Below, one piece after another: positions 30,126 through 45,016 of a stretch of 64,000 nucleotides of DNA. The position numbers and the translations under genes were made by a program. The notes beneath the pieces are model-generated. The model did not search any database. It saw only the letters and a program-made list of their open reading frames with translations, and was not told the DNA's origin. The DNA is from Burkholderiaceae bacterium (GTDB lineage Bacteria; Pseudomonadota; Gammaproteobacteria; Burkholderiales; Burkholderiaceae_D). Numbering within the stretch: the stretch's first letter is position 1; each line of letters starts with the position of its first letter. The stretch spans positions 1 through 64,000 of the forward strand of contig JAGTRJ010000025.1 in the NCBI GenBank assembly GCA_018261755.1. Direction: 5' to 3'.

Positions 30126-32105
30126 ATGGCAACAAGAACTTCTGATTACAGCGAATCCTCCATCCGCGTGCTCAAAGGGCTAGAACCGGTGCGACAACGC
30201 CCCGGCATGTACACCCGTACCGAAAATCCACTGCACATCGTGCAGGAAGTAATCGACAATGCATCGGACGAAGCACTCGGCGGCCACTGCTCACACATCA
30301 TCGTCACCCAGCGCGCCGATGGCGGCATAAGCGTCGAGGACAACGGGCGCGGCATCCCGACGGGATTACACCCGGATGAAAATATTCCGACGGTCGAAAT
30401 CGTTTTTACCCGGCTGCATGCCGGCGGCAAGTTCGACAAGGGCGCGAACGGCGCGTATGCGTTTTCCGGCGGCCTGCACGGCGTCGGCGTGTCGGTCACG
30501 AATGCGCTGTCGTCTCGACTGGAAGTCATCGTCTGGCGCGAAGGCCAGGTGCATGGCATCGTATTTGCCGACGGCGACGTTATCGAGCCGCTGCAGTCAC
30601 GTCCGCTGACCCGGGGCGAAAAAAAATCCGGCACCTGCGTCACCGTCTGGCCCGACCCGGCGTATTTCGACTCACCCGCCATCCCGCAAGCCGAATTGCA
30701 GCATCTGTTGCGCTCGAAAGCGATTCTCTTGCCCGGAGTGAAAATCACGCTGGTGAACGAGAAAAAAGGCGAAAGCCAAACCTGGCAATACGAACACGGC
30801 TTGCGCGGCTATCTAACCGAAACGCTGGCGCAAACATCTGGCAGCGAACTGCTGATCCCGCTGTTCGAAGGCGAACATTACGCCGAAGCCGAGCACGAAG
30901 GCTTTGCCGAAGGCGAAGGCGCGGCCTGGGTGGTGGCCTGGACCGAGGACGGCGCGCTGGTACGCGAATCGTATGTGAACCTAATTCCGACGCCAGCCGG
31001 CGGCACGCATGAATCCGGCCTGCGCGACGGGCTGTTCGGCGCGGTCAAGAACTTCGTCGAACTGCACTCGCTGCTGCCGAAAGGCGTCAAGCTGCTGGCC
31101 GAAGACGTATTCGCGCGGGTATCGTTCGTGCTGTCCGCGCGCGTGCTAGACCCGCAATTCCAGGGACAGATCAAGGAACGGCTGAATTCGCGCGATGCGG
31201 TACGGCTGGTGTCAAGCTGCGTGCGCGCGCCGCTGGAACTGTGGCTGAACCAGAACGTCGAACATGGCCGCGCACTGGCCGAACTGGTGATCCGCCAGGC
31301 GCAGGCTCGGGTGCGCTCGGCGCAAAAAGTGGTGAAGAAAAAATCGTCCGGCGTGGCGGTGCTGCCCGGCAAGCTGACCGATTGCGAATCGACCGACATC
31401 ACCCGCAACGAGCTGTTTCTGGTCGAGGGCGATTCCGCCGGCGGCTCGGCCAAGCTCGGCCGCAACAAGGAATTCCAGGCGATTCTGCCGTTGCGCGGCA
31501 AAGTGCTGAATTCGTGGGAAACCGAACGCGACCGGCTGTTCGCCAACAACGAGATTCACGACATCTCGGTTGCAATCGGGGTCGATCCGCACGGCCCGAA
31601 CGACAACCCCGACCTGAGCGGGCTGCGCTACGGCAAGATCTGCATCCTGTCCGATGCCGACGTCGATGGCTCGCACATTCAGGTGCTGCTGCTGACGCTG
31701 TTCCTGCGCCATTTCCCGCGGCTGATCGAACACGGCCACATCTGTGTTGCCCGACCGCCGCTATACCGCGTCGATGCGCCGGCACGTGGCAAAAAACCGC
31801 TGCAAAAACTGTATGCGCTGGACGATGCCGAACTGACGTCGATCGAAGACAAGCTGAAAAAGGATGGCGTGAAGGATGGCGCATGGTCGATTTCCCGCTT
31901 CAAGGGGCTGGGCGAAATGAACGCCGAGCAATTGTGGGAAACGACGATGAACCCGGACACGCGCCGGCTGCAGCCGGTCGCGTTCGGCGAACTGGGACGG
32001 AACACATCCGAAGAACGCTTCAACATGCTGATGGGCAAAGGCGAAGCCGCTGCGCGGCGCGCGTGGATGGAGGAACACGGCAACGATGTCGAGGCCGATA
32101 TTTAA
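30126..32105 (+). CDS. parE: DNA topoisomerase IV subunit B
   Basis: ATPase subunit of the type IIA topoisomerase that decatenates daughter chromosomes; 659 residues. GHKL ATPase motifs EVIDNASDEALGG, VEDNGRGIPTGLHP and GGLHGVGVSVTNAL, then the TOPRIM domain with Glu434 in FLVEGDSAGGSAKLGR, the DxD in LSDADVDGSHIQ and the C-terminal RFKGLGEMNAEQLWETTM. PLRGKVLN is intact. TOPRIM and C-terminal patterns, and adjacency to parC, separate it from GyrB. Followed by parC after 121 bp. Confidence 0.95.
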   Translation: MATRTSDYSESSIRVLKGLEPVRQRPGMYTRTENPLHIVQEVIDNASDEALGGHCSHIIVTQRADGGISVEDNGRGIPTGLHPDENIPTVEIVFTRLHAGGKFDKGANGAYAFSGGLHGVGVSVTNALSSRLEVIVWREGQVHGIVFADGDVIEPLQSRPLTRGEKKSGTCVTVWPDPAYFDSPAIPQAELQHLLRSKAILLPGVKITLVNEKKGESQTWQYEHGLRGYLTETLAQTSGSELLIPLFEGEHYAEAEHEGFAEGEGAAWVVAWTEDGALVRESYVNLIPTPAGGTHESGLRDGLFGAVKNFVELHSLLPKGVKLLAEDVFARVSFVLSARVLDPQFQGQIKERLNSRDAVRLVSSCVRAPLELWLNQNVEHGRALAELVIRQAQARVRSAQKVVKKKSSGVAVLPGKLTDCESTDITRNELFLVEGDSAGGSAKLGRNKEFQAILPLRGKVLNSWETERDRLFANNEIHDISVAIGVDPHGPNDNPDLSGLRYGKICILSDADVDGSHIQVLLLTLFLRHFPRLIEHGHICVARPPLYRVDAPARGKKPLQKLYALDDAELTSIEDKLKKDGVKDGAWSISRFKGLGEMNAEQLWETTMNPDTRRLQPVAFGELGRNTSEERFNMLMGKGEAAARRAWMEEHGNDVEADI

Positions 32106-32226
32106 CCAGTTTGAAACCGATAGCACCCGCGCGACCTTGCCGTACTGCCAGAACTGCCTGCGACCGCGCGCCTTGCTCCCGGTTCCAAACAACACGGAAA
32201 CACGATACAGGTTTCAGTAAACAACC

Positions 32227-34542
<2,316 letters not shown>

Positions 34543-34625
34543 GCGCGAGGTCTGCCCGGTATTGTGCGAATCGAACCGGCAGTCATTCCCTTATCATCGC
34601 GCAAAGCTAACCCTTTCCGGCTGCC

Positions 34626-35435
34626 ATGTCCGTCGATCATTACGAAAATTTTCCGGTGGCGTCGTTTCTGCTGCCCAAGCATCTGCGTCCGGCGGTGCAG
34701 ACGATCTACGCCTTTGCGCGCAGCGCCGACGACATTGCCGACGAAGGCCATGCGCCAACCAGCATCCGGCTCGAACTGCTGACCGAATACGAAGACGGAC
34801 TGGATCGGATCGAGCACAACCTGACGGCCAAATCCGAACTGTTTCAATCGCTGGAAGACGTGATCCGCGATTACCGGCTGCCGCTACTGCCGTTTCGCGA
34901 TCTGCTGTCGGCGTTCAAGCAGGACGTGGTCAAGACGCGCTATGCCAGCTTTCAGGAAGTGCTGGACTATTGCCGCCGCTCGGCCAATCCGGTGGGCGAA
35001 CTGATGCTGTACCTGTACGACGCGGTCGATGTGAAAAACCTGAACGAATCGGACGCCATCTGTTCCGCGCTGCAGTTGATCAATTTCTGGCAGGACGTGG
35101 CCATCGACTGGCAAAAAGATCGCGTCTACCTGCCGCAAAATGAAATGCGCGCCTTCGGCGTCAGCGAAAATCATCTGGCACAGCAGATTGCCGACGATGC
35201 CTGGCGCAGCCTGATGCGCTTTCAGGTCGACCGCGCCCGCACCATCATGCGCGCCGGCGCGCCGCTCGCATCCCGCCTGCCGGGGCGCATCGGCTGGGAA
35301 CTGCGGATGGTGGTGCAAGGCGGCCTGCGCATTCTGGAAAAGATCGAATCGGCCGATTACGACGTCTTCCGCCAGCGGCCCAAACTCGGCAAGCTCGACT
35401 GGCTGCGAATGGCGTGGAATGCGCTTGATGGCTAA
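34626..35435 (+). CDS. hpnC: squalene-synthase-like HpnC (hopanoid/squalene synthesis)
   Basis: Trans-isoprenyl diphosphate synthase family protein of 269 residues. It starts HYENFPVASFLLPKHLRP, a pattern of HpnC, and carries both Asp-rich motifs (ARSADDIADEG and NFWQDVAID) plus PVGELMLYLYD. In the HpnCDE route HpnC turns presqualene diphosphate into hydroxysqualene; HpnD and HpnE are not next to it here, so they must be encoded elsewhere if the pathway is complete. A MITE-like element begins 22 bp after the stop. Confidence 0.85.
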   Translation: MSVDHYENFPVASFLLPKHLRPAVQTIYAFARSADDIADEGHAPTSIRLELLTEYEDGLDRIEHNLTAKSELFQSLEDVIRDYRLPLLPFRDLLSAFKQDVVKTRYASFQEVLDYCRRSANPVGELMLYLYDAVDVKNLNESDAICSALQLINFWQDVAIDWQKDRVYLPQNEMRAFGVSENHLAQQIADDAWRSLMRFQVDRARTIMRAGAPLASRLPGRIGWELRMVVQGGLRILEKIESADYDVFRQRPKLGKLDWLRMAWNALDG

Positions 35436-35456
35436 TGGCTAATAATGCCGCAAATC

Positions 35457-35602
35457 AACAGGCTGCTGAAAAACGTCGCGAGGATGGTTAGATGCAAGGC
35501 GCACGGAGCGCAGGAACCGGAATGTACAAGATGTACATGAGGATTCCGAGCACCGCGCAACGCCGCAGATGACCCACCACAGTAGTTTTTCAGCAGGCTG
35601 TT
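35457..35602. mobile_element. MITE-like element, copy 1, 146 bp
   Basis: Bounded by 18-bp terminal inverted repeats AACAGGCTGCTGAAAAAC and GTTTTTCAGCAGGCTGTT with one mismatch. The interior has TGTACA twice, nested in a CGGAAT...ATTCCG hairpin. It has no coding capacity, lies between two genes, and its right end supplies the stop codon (TAA) of the flavin reductase gene. Confidence 0.8.
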
Positions 35603-36149
35603 AAACACCCGCCGGAATTTTCGACCGCATCAGCTTCTTCCGCTCAAGCCTGCGCCCGTCCACAATGAAAGTGCCATCGCCAACGGCATGGATCGTGCGC
35701 TGCTCCTTGCGCGCAGCATCGACGTAAGCCGCCACGCCTTCGAGCAGCACGATGTTGTGCTTCTTGACGATATCGACCACCCGGCACTCGATATTCGCCA
35801 GGCATTCCTTAATCAGCGGCGCGACCACCTGCCTGCCCTGCACCGGCGTGAGCGAAAACCGTTCGAACTTGTCGCCATCCTTGCCACAACAGGTGCCGAT
35901 GCCGACCACCTTGTCCAGCAGATCGACGCCCGGAATCGCCAGCACGCACTCCTTCGTTTTCTTTAGCGCGGCAAACGAATGGTTCCACGGCCCGGTGGTG
36001 AGCGCGAAAACCGGCGTGAAATCGTTCACCATGGTCCACGAAATCGTCATCACGTTGCTTTGCTTGCCGTCGTTCGTCGTCACCAGCACCACCGGCCCGG
36101 ACTCCATCAGCGTGAAAGCCCTGCCGAGCCGAATTTTCCTCATTGCCAT
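35601..36149 (-). CDS. flavin reductase-like domain protein
   Basis: FMN-binding split-barrel protein of 182 residues. Blocks SGPVVLVTTNDGKQSNVMTISW, PWNHSFAALKKTKECVLAIPG (both shortened from longer matches) and VGIGTCCGKDGDKFERF fit the flavin reductase/DIM6-NTAB family. GGGAGG 5 bp before the ATG fixes the start; the open frame extends 49 codons further without support. Its stop TAA is formed by the end of a MITE-like element, so the extreme C-terminus (KIPAGV) may have been altered by insertion. Confidence 0.85.
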   Translation of the reverse strand: MAMRKIRLGRAFTLMESGPVVLVTTNDGKQSNVMTISWTMVNDFTPVFALTTGPWNHSFAALKKTKECVLAIPGVDLLDKVVGIGTCCGKDGDKFERFSLTPVQGRQVVAPLIKECLANIECRVVDIVKKHNIVLLEGVAAYVDAARKEQRTIHAVGDGTFIVDGRRLERKKLMRSKIPAGV

Positions 36150-36332
36150 CTCAACCTCCCGTTGCCCATATTTCCGTGTTGGACCATGACGGCACGGGCC
36201 AAGTTCAGCCGCAGGCCGGCGATGTGCAATGTTACCCCGTCCTGCCGGTGCGAAGGCAGCCGAAACGCACGCGATGCAACCAGAAAATCCTCGCACACGT
36301 TCTGATCGCGGCAGAAAAAAACCAGATTAGCA
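36150..36332. other. intergenic region upstream of flavin reductase
   Basis: GC-rich spacer with no recognisable gene or regulatory motif. Confidence 0.4.
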
Positions 36333-36450
36333 GGGGTATATGCTTAAAAACAAGCTCAGGGCCACATTTTTGCTGGCTGTTTAAAAATACACCACCCAGT
36401 ATATTTTTCAGCCTTATTGACCAAAAATGCGTTTTGAGTCAGTTATTTTG
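36333..36450 (+). repeat. dispersed repeat, copy C (long form)
   Basis: 118-bp copy: GGGGTATATGCTTAAAAA, GGGCCACATTTTT, GCTGGCTGTTTAAAAATAC, then AGTATATTTTTCAGCC, then a 3' module with TGACC and GTCAGTTATTTTG. It aligns without gaps to copy D with about 16 mismatches in 118 positions and has the same orientation. Confidence 0.85.
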
Positions 36451-36620
36451 GTGTGAAGCATGAGAACTGGACGGGACAACAGACCGTTGATGGTGCCAGC
36501 GCACAGCCATTCAGGATGAATAATGGTGGGCTGTTCCCCATTATCTCTCTTGCGCAAGGGTGGCCTACGCTGCAAGCGAGAGTGTCGCTTGGTCGAACAG
36601 TTCGAGTGCAGTTGGCATAT
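36451..36620. other. low-GC spacer between repeat C and hypothetical gene
   Basis: No convincing gene. A frame on the plus strand from 36516 encodes 48 residues ending ENCCK, but it has no similarity I recognise and overlaps the end of the neighbouring gene. Confidence 0.35.
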
Positions 36621-37160
36621 TCATCTCTGCATGTTTTGATTTATGAAAATTGCTGCAAATAGCGCCTCTTCATTTGTTGTTTGAATGTCTGGGCAAGTAA
36701 AAGCTGTCGGTTTCCAAGGTCCCGGCATATCACCACCAGCCCTTATGTAAAGAACCATTTCACCTAGTAATTTCATGTCCGTGCGACGGTTCACTTGGAC
36801 AAATGTTCTTTTCACAGAAATTTCGCCGGGGTTGAGCGCTGGTGCGCCCTGAGCGTAGTATTCGACTTTGCGGGTGTACAGATATTCCGCACCAAGCGAG
36901 TTTTCTCCTTGAGTTGGTTCATAGAAATTCACCTGCCCCCACTGGTTAAATTTCTCCGGTGGCAGTACCACCTGTTCATAAACCCTGATTCCGCCATCCT
37001 TAGCGCACAAATTCCTCACCTTGGCATCTTGAAATGCTTTGTAGATTTCGAAGCTGATGAACAATCCAATAGTGATGACGAAAATCGCAACCAGTGGAAA
37101 CAAGCAACCAGTTAAACAGCCTGAGCGAGTTGTCTGTTTTTTATTCTGGTCTTCATCCAT
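36621..37160 (-). CDS. membrane-anchored hypothetical protein in low-GC patch
   Basis: A 179-residue protein: short charged, cytoplasmic N-terminus (MDEDQNKKQTTRSG), one membrane helix (CLFPLVAIFVITIGLFISFEI region, residues 18-40), then a periplasmic domain beginning LCAKDGGIRVYEQVVLP. The LCAKDGG-x-VYE motif recurs in uncharacterised betaproteobacterial envelope proteins. AGGAG 5 bp before the ATG sets the start. Base composition is clearly lower in GC than the neighbours, and the gene is flanked by directly repeated copies C and D, suggesting it came as a unit. Function unknown. Confidence 0.7.
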   Translation of the reverse strand: MDEDQNKKQTTRSGCLTGCLFPLVAIFVITIGLFISFEIYKAFQDAKVRNLCAKDGGIRVYEQVVLPPEKFNQWGQVNFYEPTQGENSLGAEYLYTRKVEYYAQGAPALNPGEISVKRTFVQVNRRTDMKLLGEMVLYIRAGGDMPGPWKPTAFTCPDIQTTNEEALFAAIFINQNMQR

Positions 37161-37339
37161 ACAAACTCCTATCAATGTCCTGTGCCATGTATGGGTTAAA
37201 CCCATTTTTCAGAAAGAAAACACAAGAAAACAGGGGACAGACCACAATTAGCCAACTACCGCAATTCCCTTTTCCTACACCCCGCTCTCCTTACGCCCTG
37301 CCCTTATGCGTACAAATTGACCATAAAGCAAGTTATGAC
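37161..37339. other. AT-rich spacer upstream of the low-GC gene
   Basis: No gene. It includes CAGGGGACAGACCAC near 37231-37245, a motif I associate with ends of REP/IS200-like elements, but no transposase is nearby. Confidence 0.35.
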
Positions 37340-37457
37340 GGAGTATATGGCTAAAACCCAGCACCGGACCACGGTTTTACTGGCTGTTTAAAAATACACC
37401 CACCAGTATATTTTTCAGCCTTAATGACCAAAAATGCGTTCCGAGTCAGTTATTTTG
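37340..37457 (+). repeat. dispersed repeat, copy D (long form)
   Basis: 118-bp copy beginning GGAGTATATGGC and sharing CTGGCTGTTTAAAAATAC, AGTATATTTTTCAGCC and the TGACC...GTCAGTTATTTTG module with copy C. It lies 87 bp beyond the nadC stop. Confidence 0.85.
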
Positions 37458-37543
37458 ACTGGCGTAGGCACACCGCTGCCCGGCGCGAGCGCAGTCCAGC
37501 GCGCAGATGCACGCCTAGTCGTTTTGCAGCAGCCTGCTTGCCG

Positions 37544-38410
37544 CTAACCAAAGATGCGCAGCGAGTAGTCGGTCGCGTGCAGGTCTTTGGTCAACGAGCC
37601 GACCGAGATCCGATCGACACCGGTTTCGGCGATTGAACGCACGCTGTAGAAATTGACGCCGCCGGAGACTTCCAGCACCGCCCGGCCCGCGTTCAGTTTC
37701 ACCGCAGCGCGGATGTCTTCCAGCCGGAAGTTGTCGAGCATGACCGATTTCGCGCCGCCGTCGAGTGCTTCCTGCAATTGCGCCAGCGATTCGACTTCAA
37801 TCTGCACCGGCACGCCGGCATTCAGCCCCTGCGCGGTTTGCAGCGCGGCCGTGATGCCGCCGGCGGCCGCGATGTGGTTTTCCTTGATCAGGATGCCGTC
37901 ATACAGCGCCATCCGCTGGTTCGCGCCGCCGCCGACGCGCACCGCGTATTTCTGCGCCAGCCGCAAGCCGGGCAGCGTTTTGCGCGTGTCCAGGATTTCG
38001 GCTTTCGTGCCGGCCACCAGTTGCACGAACTTGCGCGTGGCCGTGGCGACGCCGGACATCATTTGCAGGAAATTGAGCGCGGTGCGCTCGGCCGTCAGCA
38101 GCGAACGCGCCGGGCCGGTAATCCAGCAGACTTGCATTTTGGCCTGCAGGTCATCGCCCTCGGCATAGCGCCAGTCGAGCGTCAGGCGTGGATCGACCTG
38201 CTTCATCACTGCTTCGAACCACGGCGCGCCGCACAGCACCGCCGGCTCGCGCACGATCACGCAGGCTTTCACTTCCTTGTCGCCCGACACCAGTCGGCCG
38301 GTGACGTCGCCGCTGCCGATGTCCTCGGCCAATGCGGCCGCCACATTCGCTTCCAGCGCCGCCGCCAGTTGGTCGTCAAACGGCGCGAATCGGTTGTTCA
38401 GGTTGCTCAT
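37544..38410 (-). CDS. nadC: nicotinate-nucleotide pyrophosphorylase NadC
   Basis: Quinolinate phosphoribosyltransferase, final enzyme of de novo nicotinate mononucleotide synthesis; 288 residues. [52 protein letters not shown] (seen as DTRKTLPG and KYAVRVGGG), HR-like NQRMALYD and [11 protein letters not shown], plus VEVESL-like [10 protein letters not shown] match the family; the barrel ends ISVGSLTKD. The start overlaps the nadA stop as ATGA, so the two NAD genes form a coupled pair. Confidence 0.95.
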   Translation of the reverse strand: MSNLNNRFAPFDDQLAAALEANVAAALAEDIGSGDVTGRLVSGDKEVKACVIVREPAVLCGAPWFEAVMKQVDPRLTLDWRYAEGDDLQAKMQVCWITGPARSLLTAERTALNFLQMMSGVATATRKFVQLVAGTKAEILDTRKTLPGLRLAQKYAVRVGGGANQRMALYDGILIKENHIAAAGGITAALQTAQGLNAGVPVQIEVESLAQLQEALDGGAKSVMLDNFRLEDIRAAVKLNAGRAVLEVSGGVNFYSVRSIAETGVDRISVGSLTKDLHATDYSLRIFG

Positions 38411-39522
38411 GCCGGCCCCATTCCGCTAGAAAAGGCCGAGGCTTGCTTCGCCTTTTGCTCGGCCGCGAATGCCAGCATGCGGTCGATGCAGACGATCGCC
38501 TTTTTGCCGATGGCGGGATCGACGTGGATTTCATTCGCGCCGGATTCGAGCACCGCCGCCAGATTCGCCAGCCCGTTCATCGCCATCCACGGACAGTGGG
38601 TGCAGCTCTTGCAGGTGGCGCTGTTGCCGGAAGTGGGCGCTTCGATGAAACGCTTGTTCGGCGCGGCCTGCTTCATCTTGTGGAACAGTCCGCTTTCGGT
38701 GGCTACGATGAATTCTTCCGCGTCCAGCGTTTGCGCCGCCGTCACCATCTGCGAGGTCGAGCCGACCACGTCCGCCAGCGCAATCACGCCCGCCGGCGAT
38801 TCCGGATGCACCAGCACTTTCGCCTTCGGATGCTCTTTCATCAGCAGTTCGAGTTCGAGCGCCTTGAATTCGTCATGCACCAGACAGGAGCCTTGCCACA
38901 GCAGCATGTCAGCCCCGGTTTCCTGCTGGATGTAGCTGCCCAGATGCTTGTCCGGCGCCCACAGGATTTTCTTGCCCTGCGCGTGCAGGTGGCGCACGAT
39001 TTCCAGCCCGATGGATGACGTTACCATCCAGTCGGCGCGTGCCTTCACCGCAGCGCTGGTGTTGGCATACACCACCACCGTGCGATCCGGGTGCGCGTCG
39101 CAAAAGGCGGCAAACTGATCGGCCGGGCAGCCGAGGTCGAGCGAACAGGTGGCGTCCAGATCCGGCATCAGCACCGTCTTGTCCGGGCTGAGAATCTTGG
39201 CCGTTTCGCCCATGAAGCGCACGCCGGCCACCACCAGCGTCTTGGCTGCATGGTCGCGCCCGAAACGCGCCATTTCGAGCGAATCCGACACGCAGCCGCC
39301 GGTTTCCTCGGCCAGATCCTGCACGTCCGGATCGACGTAATAGTGCGCCACCAGCACCGCGCCGCGTTCCTTCAGCAGGCGCTTGATGCGTTCCTTCAGC
39401 GCCGCCTTTTCTTCCGGCGATGGCGCGGCCGGCACGCGCGCCCAGGCTTCGGCGGTGCAGCTGGAACCGGTTTCCATCTGCGGTGATTCGTATTCGATGG
39501 TCTTGATATCTGATGTTGGCAT
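38407..39522 (-). CDS. nadA: quinolinate synthase NadA
   Basis: [4Fe-4S] enzyme that condenses iminoaspartate with DHAP to quinolinate; 371 residues. [17 protein letters not shown], and cluster Cys residues in [22 protein letters not shown] and the C-terminal [16 protein letters not shown] are visible, as is HPESP. The internal ATG ([12 protein letters not shown]) fits the family better than the open frame beginning 108 bp upstream. nadB is not in the window. Confidence 0.94.
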   Translation of the reverse strand: MPTSDIKTIEYESPQMETGSSCTAEAWARVPAAPSPEEKAALKERIKRLLKERGAVLVAHYYVDPDVQDLAEETGGCVSDSLEMARFGRDHAAKTLVVAGVRFMGETAKILSPDKTVLMPDLDATCSLDLGCPADQFAAFCDAHPDRTVVVYANTSAAVKARADWMVTSSIGLEIVRHLHAQGKKILWAPDKHLGSYIQQETGADMLLWQGSCLVHDEFKALELELLMKEHPKAKVLVHPESPAGVIALADVVGSTSQMVTAAQTLDAEEFIVATESGLFHKMKQAAPNKRFIEAPTSGNSATCKSCTHCPWMAMNGLANLAAVLESGANEIHVDPAIGKKAIVCIDRMLAFAAEQKAKQASAFSSGMGPA

Positions 39523-39711
39523 GGCGATGAATCCTGTAAAAACGCTAGTATGGTGACTCTGCGGAGCACATGCAATACCCGACCATGAAACCGGCTGCGC
39601 CCGCAGCGATGTTTCATTCTGCGACAACATTTTGATGTGAGCTTGATCTATTTCATGACATCAGGATGCCCACCTCCGGCAAACTCGCTGTTGTTGGCAG
39701 ACAACTAGCAA

Positions 39712-39741
39712 TTGTCGCGCCGGATGATGCTGCTCTATACT
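39712..39741 (+). promoter_or_regulatory. sigma70-like promoter for the small 39.8-kb gene
   Basis: TTGTCG and TATACT are separated by 18 bp. The expected start point is about 20 bp before the ATG of the 74-residue protein. Confidence 0.5.
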
Positions 39742-39768
39742 GAATTTCGATTTCGTTCCAGGGATGCC

Positions 39769-39993
39769 ATGCAGAACTCCGTTTTTGAAAAAACCGACAA
39801 GGGCCGAGAGGAAATCGCCACGCGCAAGCACCAGCTGCCGCCGCGTCTGCGCAGCCTGCTGGTGATGGTGGACGGCAAGCAGACCAAAGCTCAGTTGCTG
39901 AAAAATATCACGGCGCTGGGCATGGATGAACGAAGCATCACCGAACTGCTGGACAAGCAATTCATCCGCGAAACCACCAGCCCGTCGTCATGA
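39769..39993 (+). CDS. conserved small protein (MQNSVFEKTDKGREEI type)
   Basis: A 74-residue soluble protein with the pattern KTDKGREEIATR ... RLRSLLVMVDGKQTKAQLL ... LLDKQFI. I recall this as a conserved betaproteobacterial family of unknown function, looking like a short winged-helix-like domain, sometimes found as the N-terminus of longer signalling proteins. AGGGA 5 bp before the ATG supports the start. Expressed from its own probable promoter, divergent from nadA. Confidence 0.75.
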   Translation: MQNSVFEKTDKGREEIATRKHQLPPRLRSLLVMVDGKQTKAQLLKNITALGMDERSITELLDKQFIRETTSPSS

Positions 39994-40027
39994 TACGTCC
40001 AGCCCTCATTTCTTTATGGACACAGCC

Positions 40028-40552
40028 ATGAAACACGTGCGTTTGCTCTCCATCCCTGCCATCGCGACAGGCATCCTCGGCATTTTCCTCGCACTGCCCG
40101 CCAGCGCGCAATACATCTGGCTCGACAAGAACAACGTCAAGAATTATTCGGACAAACCGCCGCCGGCATCGATTCCTGCCAGCCGCATTCTAAAAACACC
40201 ACGCAACAAGACCGCTGCACCTGCACCTGCACCTGCGGCAGCGCAAGCCTCAGCCAGCGCCGCGGCGAATGGCGCGCCAGCGTCAGCAGCGCAGAAAAAA
40301 CCGCCAGCAGCCAAGTCCGAAGCCGATAAGAAGAAAGAACAGGCGGAAAAGGACAAGAAGGCGGCCGAACAGGCAAAGCAGGCGGAAGCCAAGGCGAAAA
40401 ATTGCGAACGTGCGCGCGAACACCAGCGCACGCTCAGTTCCGGCCAGCGGCTCATGCGTACCAACGAACAGGGTGAACGTGTAGTGCTGAGCGATGAACA
40501 GCGGGCGCAGGAACAACAGGAAGCGCAGCGGGTCTTGAGCGAGTGCCAGTAA
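40028..40552 (+). CDS. secreted DUF4124-type protein with Ala/Lys-rich tail
   Basis: 174-residue exported protein. Signal peptide with cleavage likely after LALPASA, then the DUF4124 core QYIWLDKNNVKNYSDKPPP and SIPASRIL, then a low-complexity Ala/Pro and Lys/Glu-rich stretch (residues 60-125) that is probably helical or disordered, and a conserved-looking C-terminus (CERAREHQRTLSSGQRLMR). Such proteins are common in betaproteobacterial envelopes; function unknown. The Shine-Dalgarno is poor. It precedes MITE-like copy 2. Confidence 0.75.
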   Translation: MKHVRLLSIPAIATGILGIFLALPASAQYIWLDKNNVKNYSDKPPPASIPASRILKTPRNKTAAPAPAPAAAQASASAAANGAPASAAQKKPPAAKSEADKKKEQAEKDKKAAEQAKQAEAKAKNCERAREHQRTLSSGQRLMRTNEQGERVVLSDEQRAQEQQEAQRVLSECQ

Positions 40553-40597
40553 TCGAGGTCCACTGACGCGACAAACTGAAAGTTGCAAACAGCAAAC

Positions 40598-40735
40598 ATG
40601 CGGCTAAAAAACGTAGCGAGGATGGTTAGAGGCAAGGCGCACGAAGCGCAGGAACCGCAATGTACACGAGTACATGAGGATTTCGGGCAGCGCGCAACGC
40701 CGCAGATGACCACCGCAGTAGTGTTTCAGCCGCCG
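40598..40735. mobile_element. MITE-like element, copy 2
   Basis: Second copy with degraded ends: GCGGCTAAAAAAC on the left and GTGTTTCAGCCGC on the right. The interior is clearly homologous to copy 1 (AGCGAGGATGGTTAGA, AATGTACA, GCGCAACGCCGCAGATGA). It lies 45 bp after the DUF4124 gene and ends at the ftsB stop. Confidence 0.7.
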
Positions 40736-40736
40736 G

Positions 40737-41066
40737 TCAGGGTGTTGATGCTTTGGCAGGCTTGACGGACGGTGCCGCCGCCGCAGCGCTCTTGGCCGGG
40801 TCGACAATCTGCACGAACACCTCGCCATCCTTGATCATGCCGAGTTCAGCCCGCGCCCGTTCCTCGGTCGCGCCGGTGCCTTCCTTCAGATCGCGCACTT
40901 CGGATTCCAGCTTCGCATTGCGCGCCTTGGTTTCCTCGTTCTTCTGCTGCGCCGCAGTCACCTGCCGTTCCATTTCCCATACGCGCAGCCACCCCCCCTT
41001 GCCCAGCCACAGCGGATACTGGATCAGCAGCAGCAGGATGGCCAGGATGAGGGTAATCAGGCGCAT
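40737..41066 (-). CDS. ftsB: cell division protein FtsB
   Basis: Bitopic divisome protein of 109 residues, acting with FtsL and FtsQ. One N-terminal helix ([20 protein letters not shown]), then the short basic GKGGW, a coiled coil ([20 protein letters not shown]) and the E-R-A-R-x-E-L-G-M signature in [18 protein letters not shown]. An extra Ala/Lys-rich tail of about 20 residues follows. The stop touches a MITE-like copy. Position after eno is typical; a GCGGGTT-CGA-AACCCGC stem lies in the 46-bp gap. Confidence 0.9.
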   Translation of the reverse strand: MRLITLILAILLLLIQYPLWLGKGGWLRVWEMERQVTAAQQKNEETKARNAKLESEVRDLKEGTGATEERARAELGMIKDGEVFVQIVDPAKSAAAAAPSVKPAKASTP

Positions 41067-41112
41067 GTGGGCAGCACAGCCGGACGCGGGTTCGAAACCC
41101 GCATCCTTGGCC

Positions 41113-42405
<1,293 letters not shown>

Positions 42406-42425
42406 CTAATTATGTTTGTTATTTT

Positions 42426-44992
<2,567 letters not shown>

Positions 44993-45016
44993 TCAGCCAG
45001 ACATGACACCGAAAAA

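Noticed and set aside
37231-37245. CAGGGGACAGACCAC motif resembling ends of REP/IS200-like elements
   Set aside because: A single short match with no transposase and no partner end nearby.
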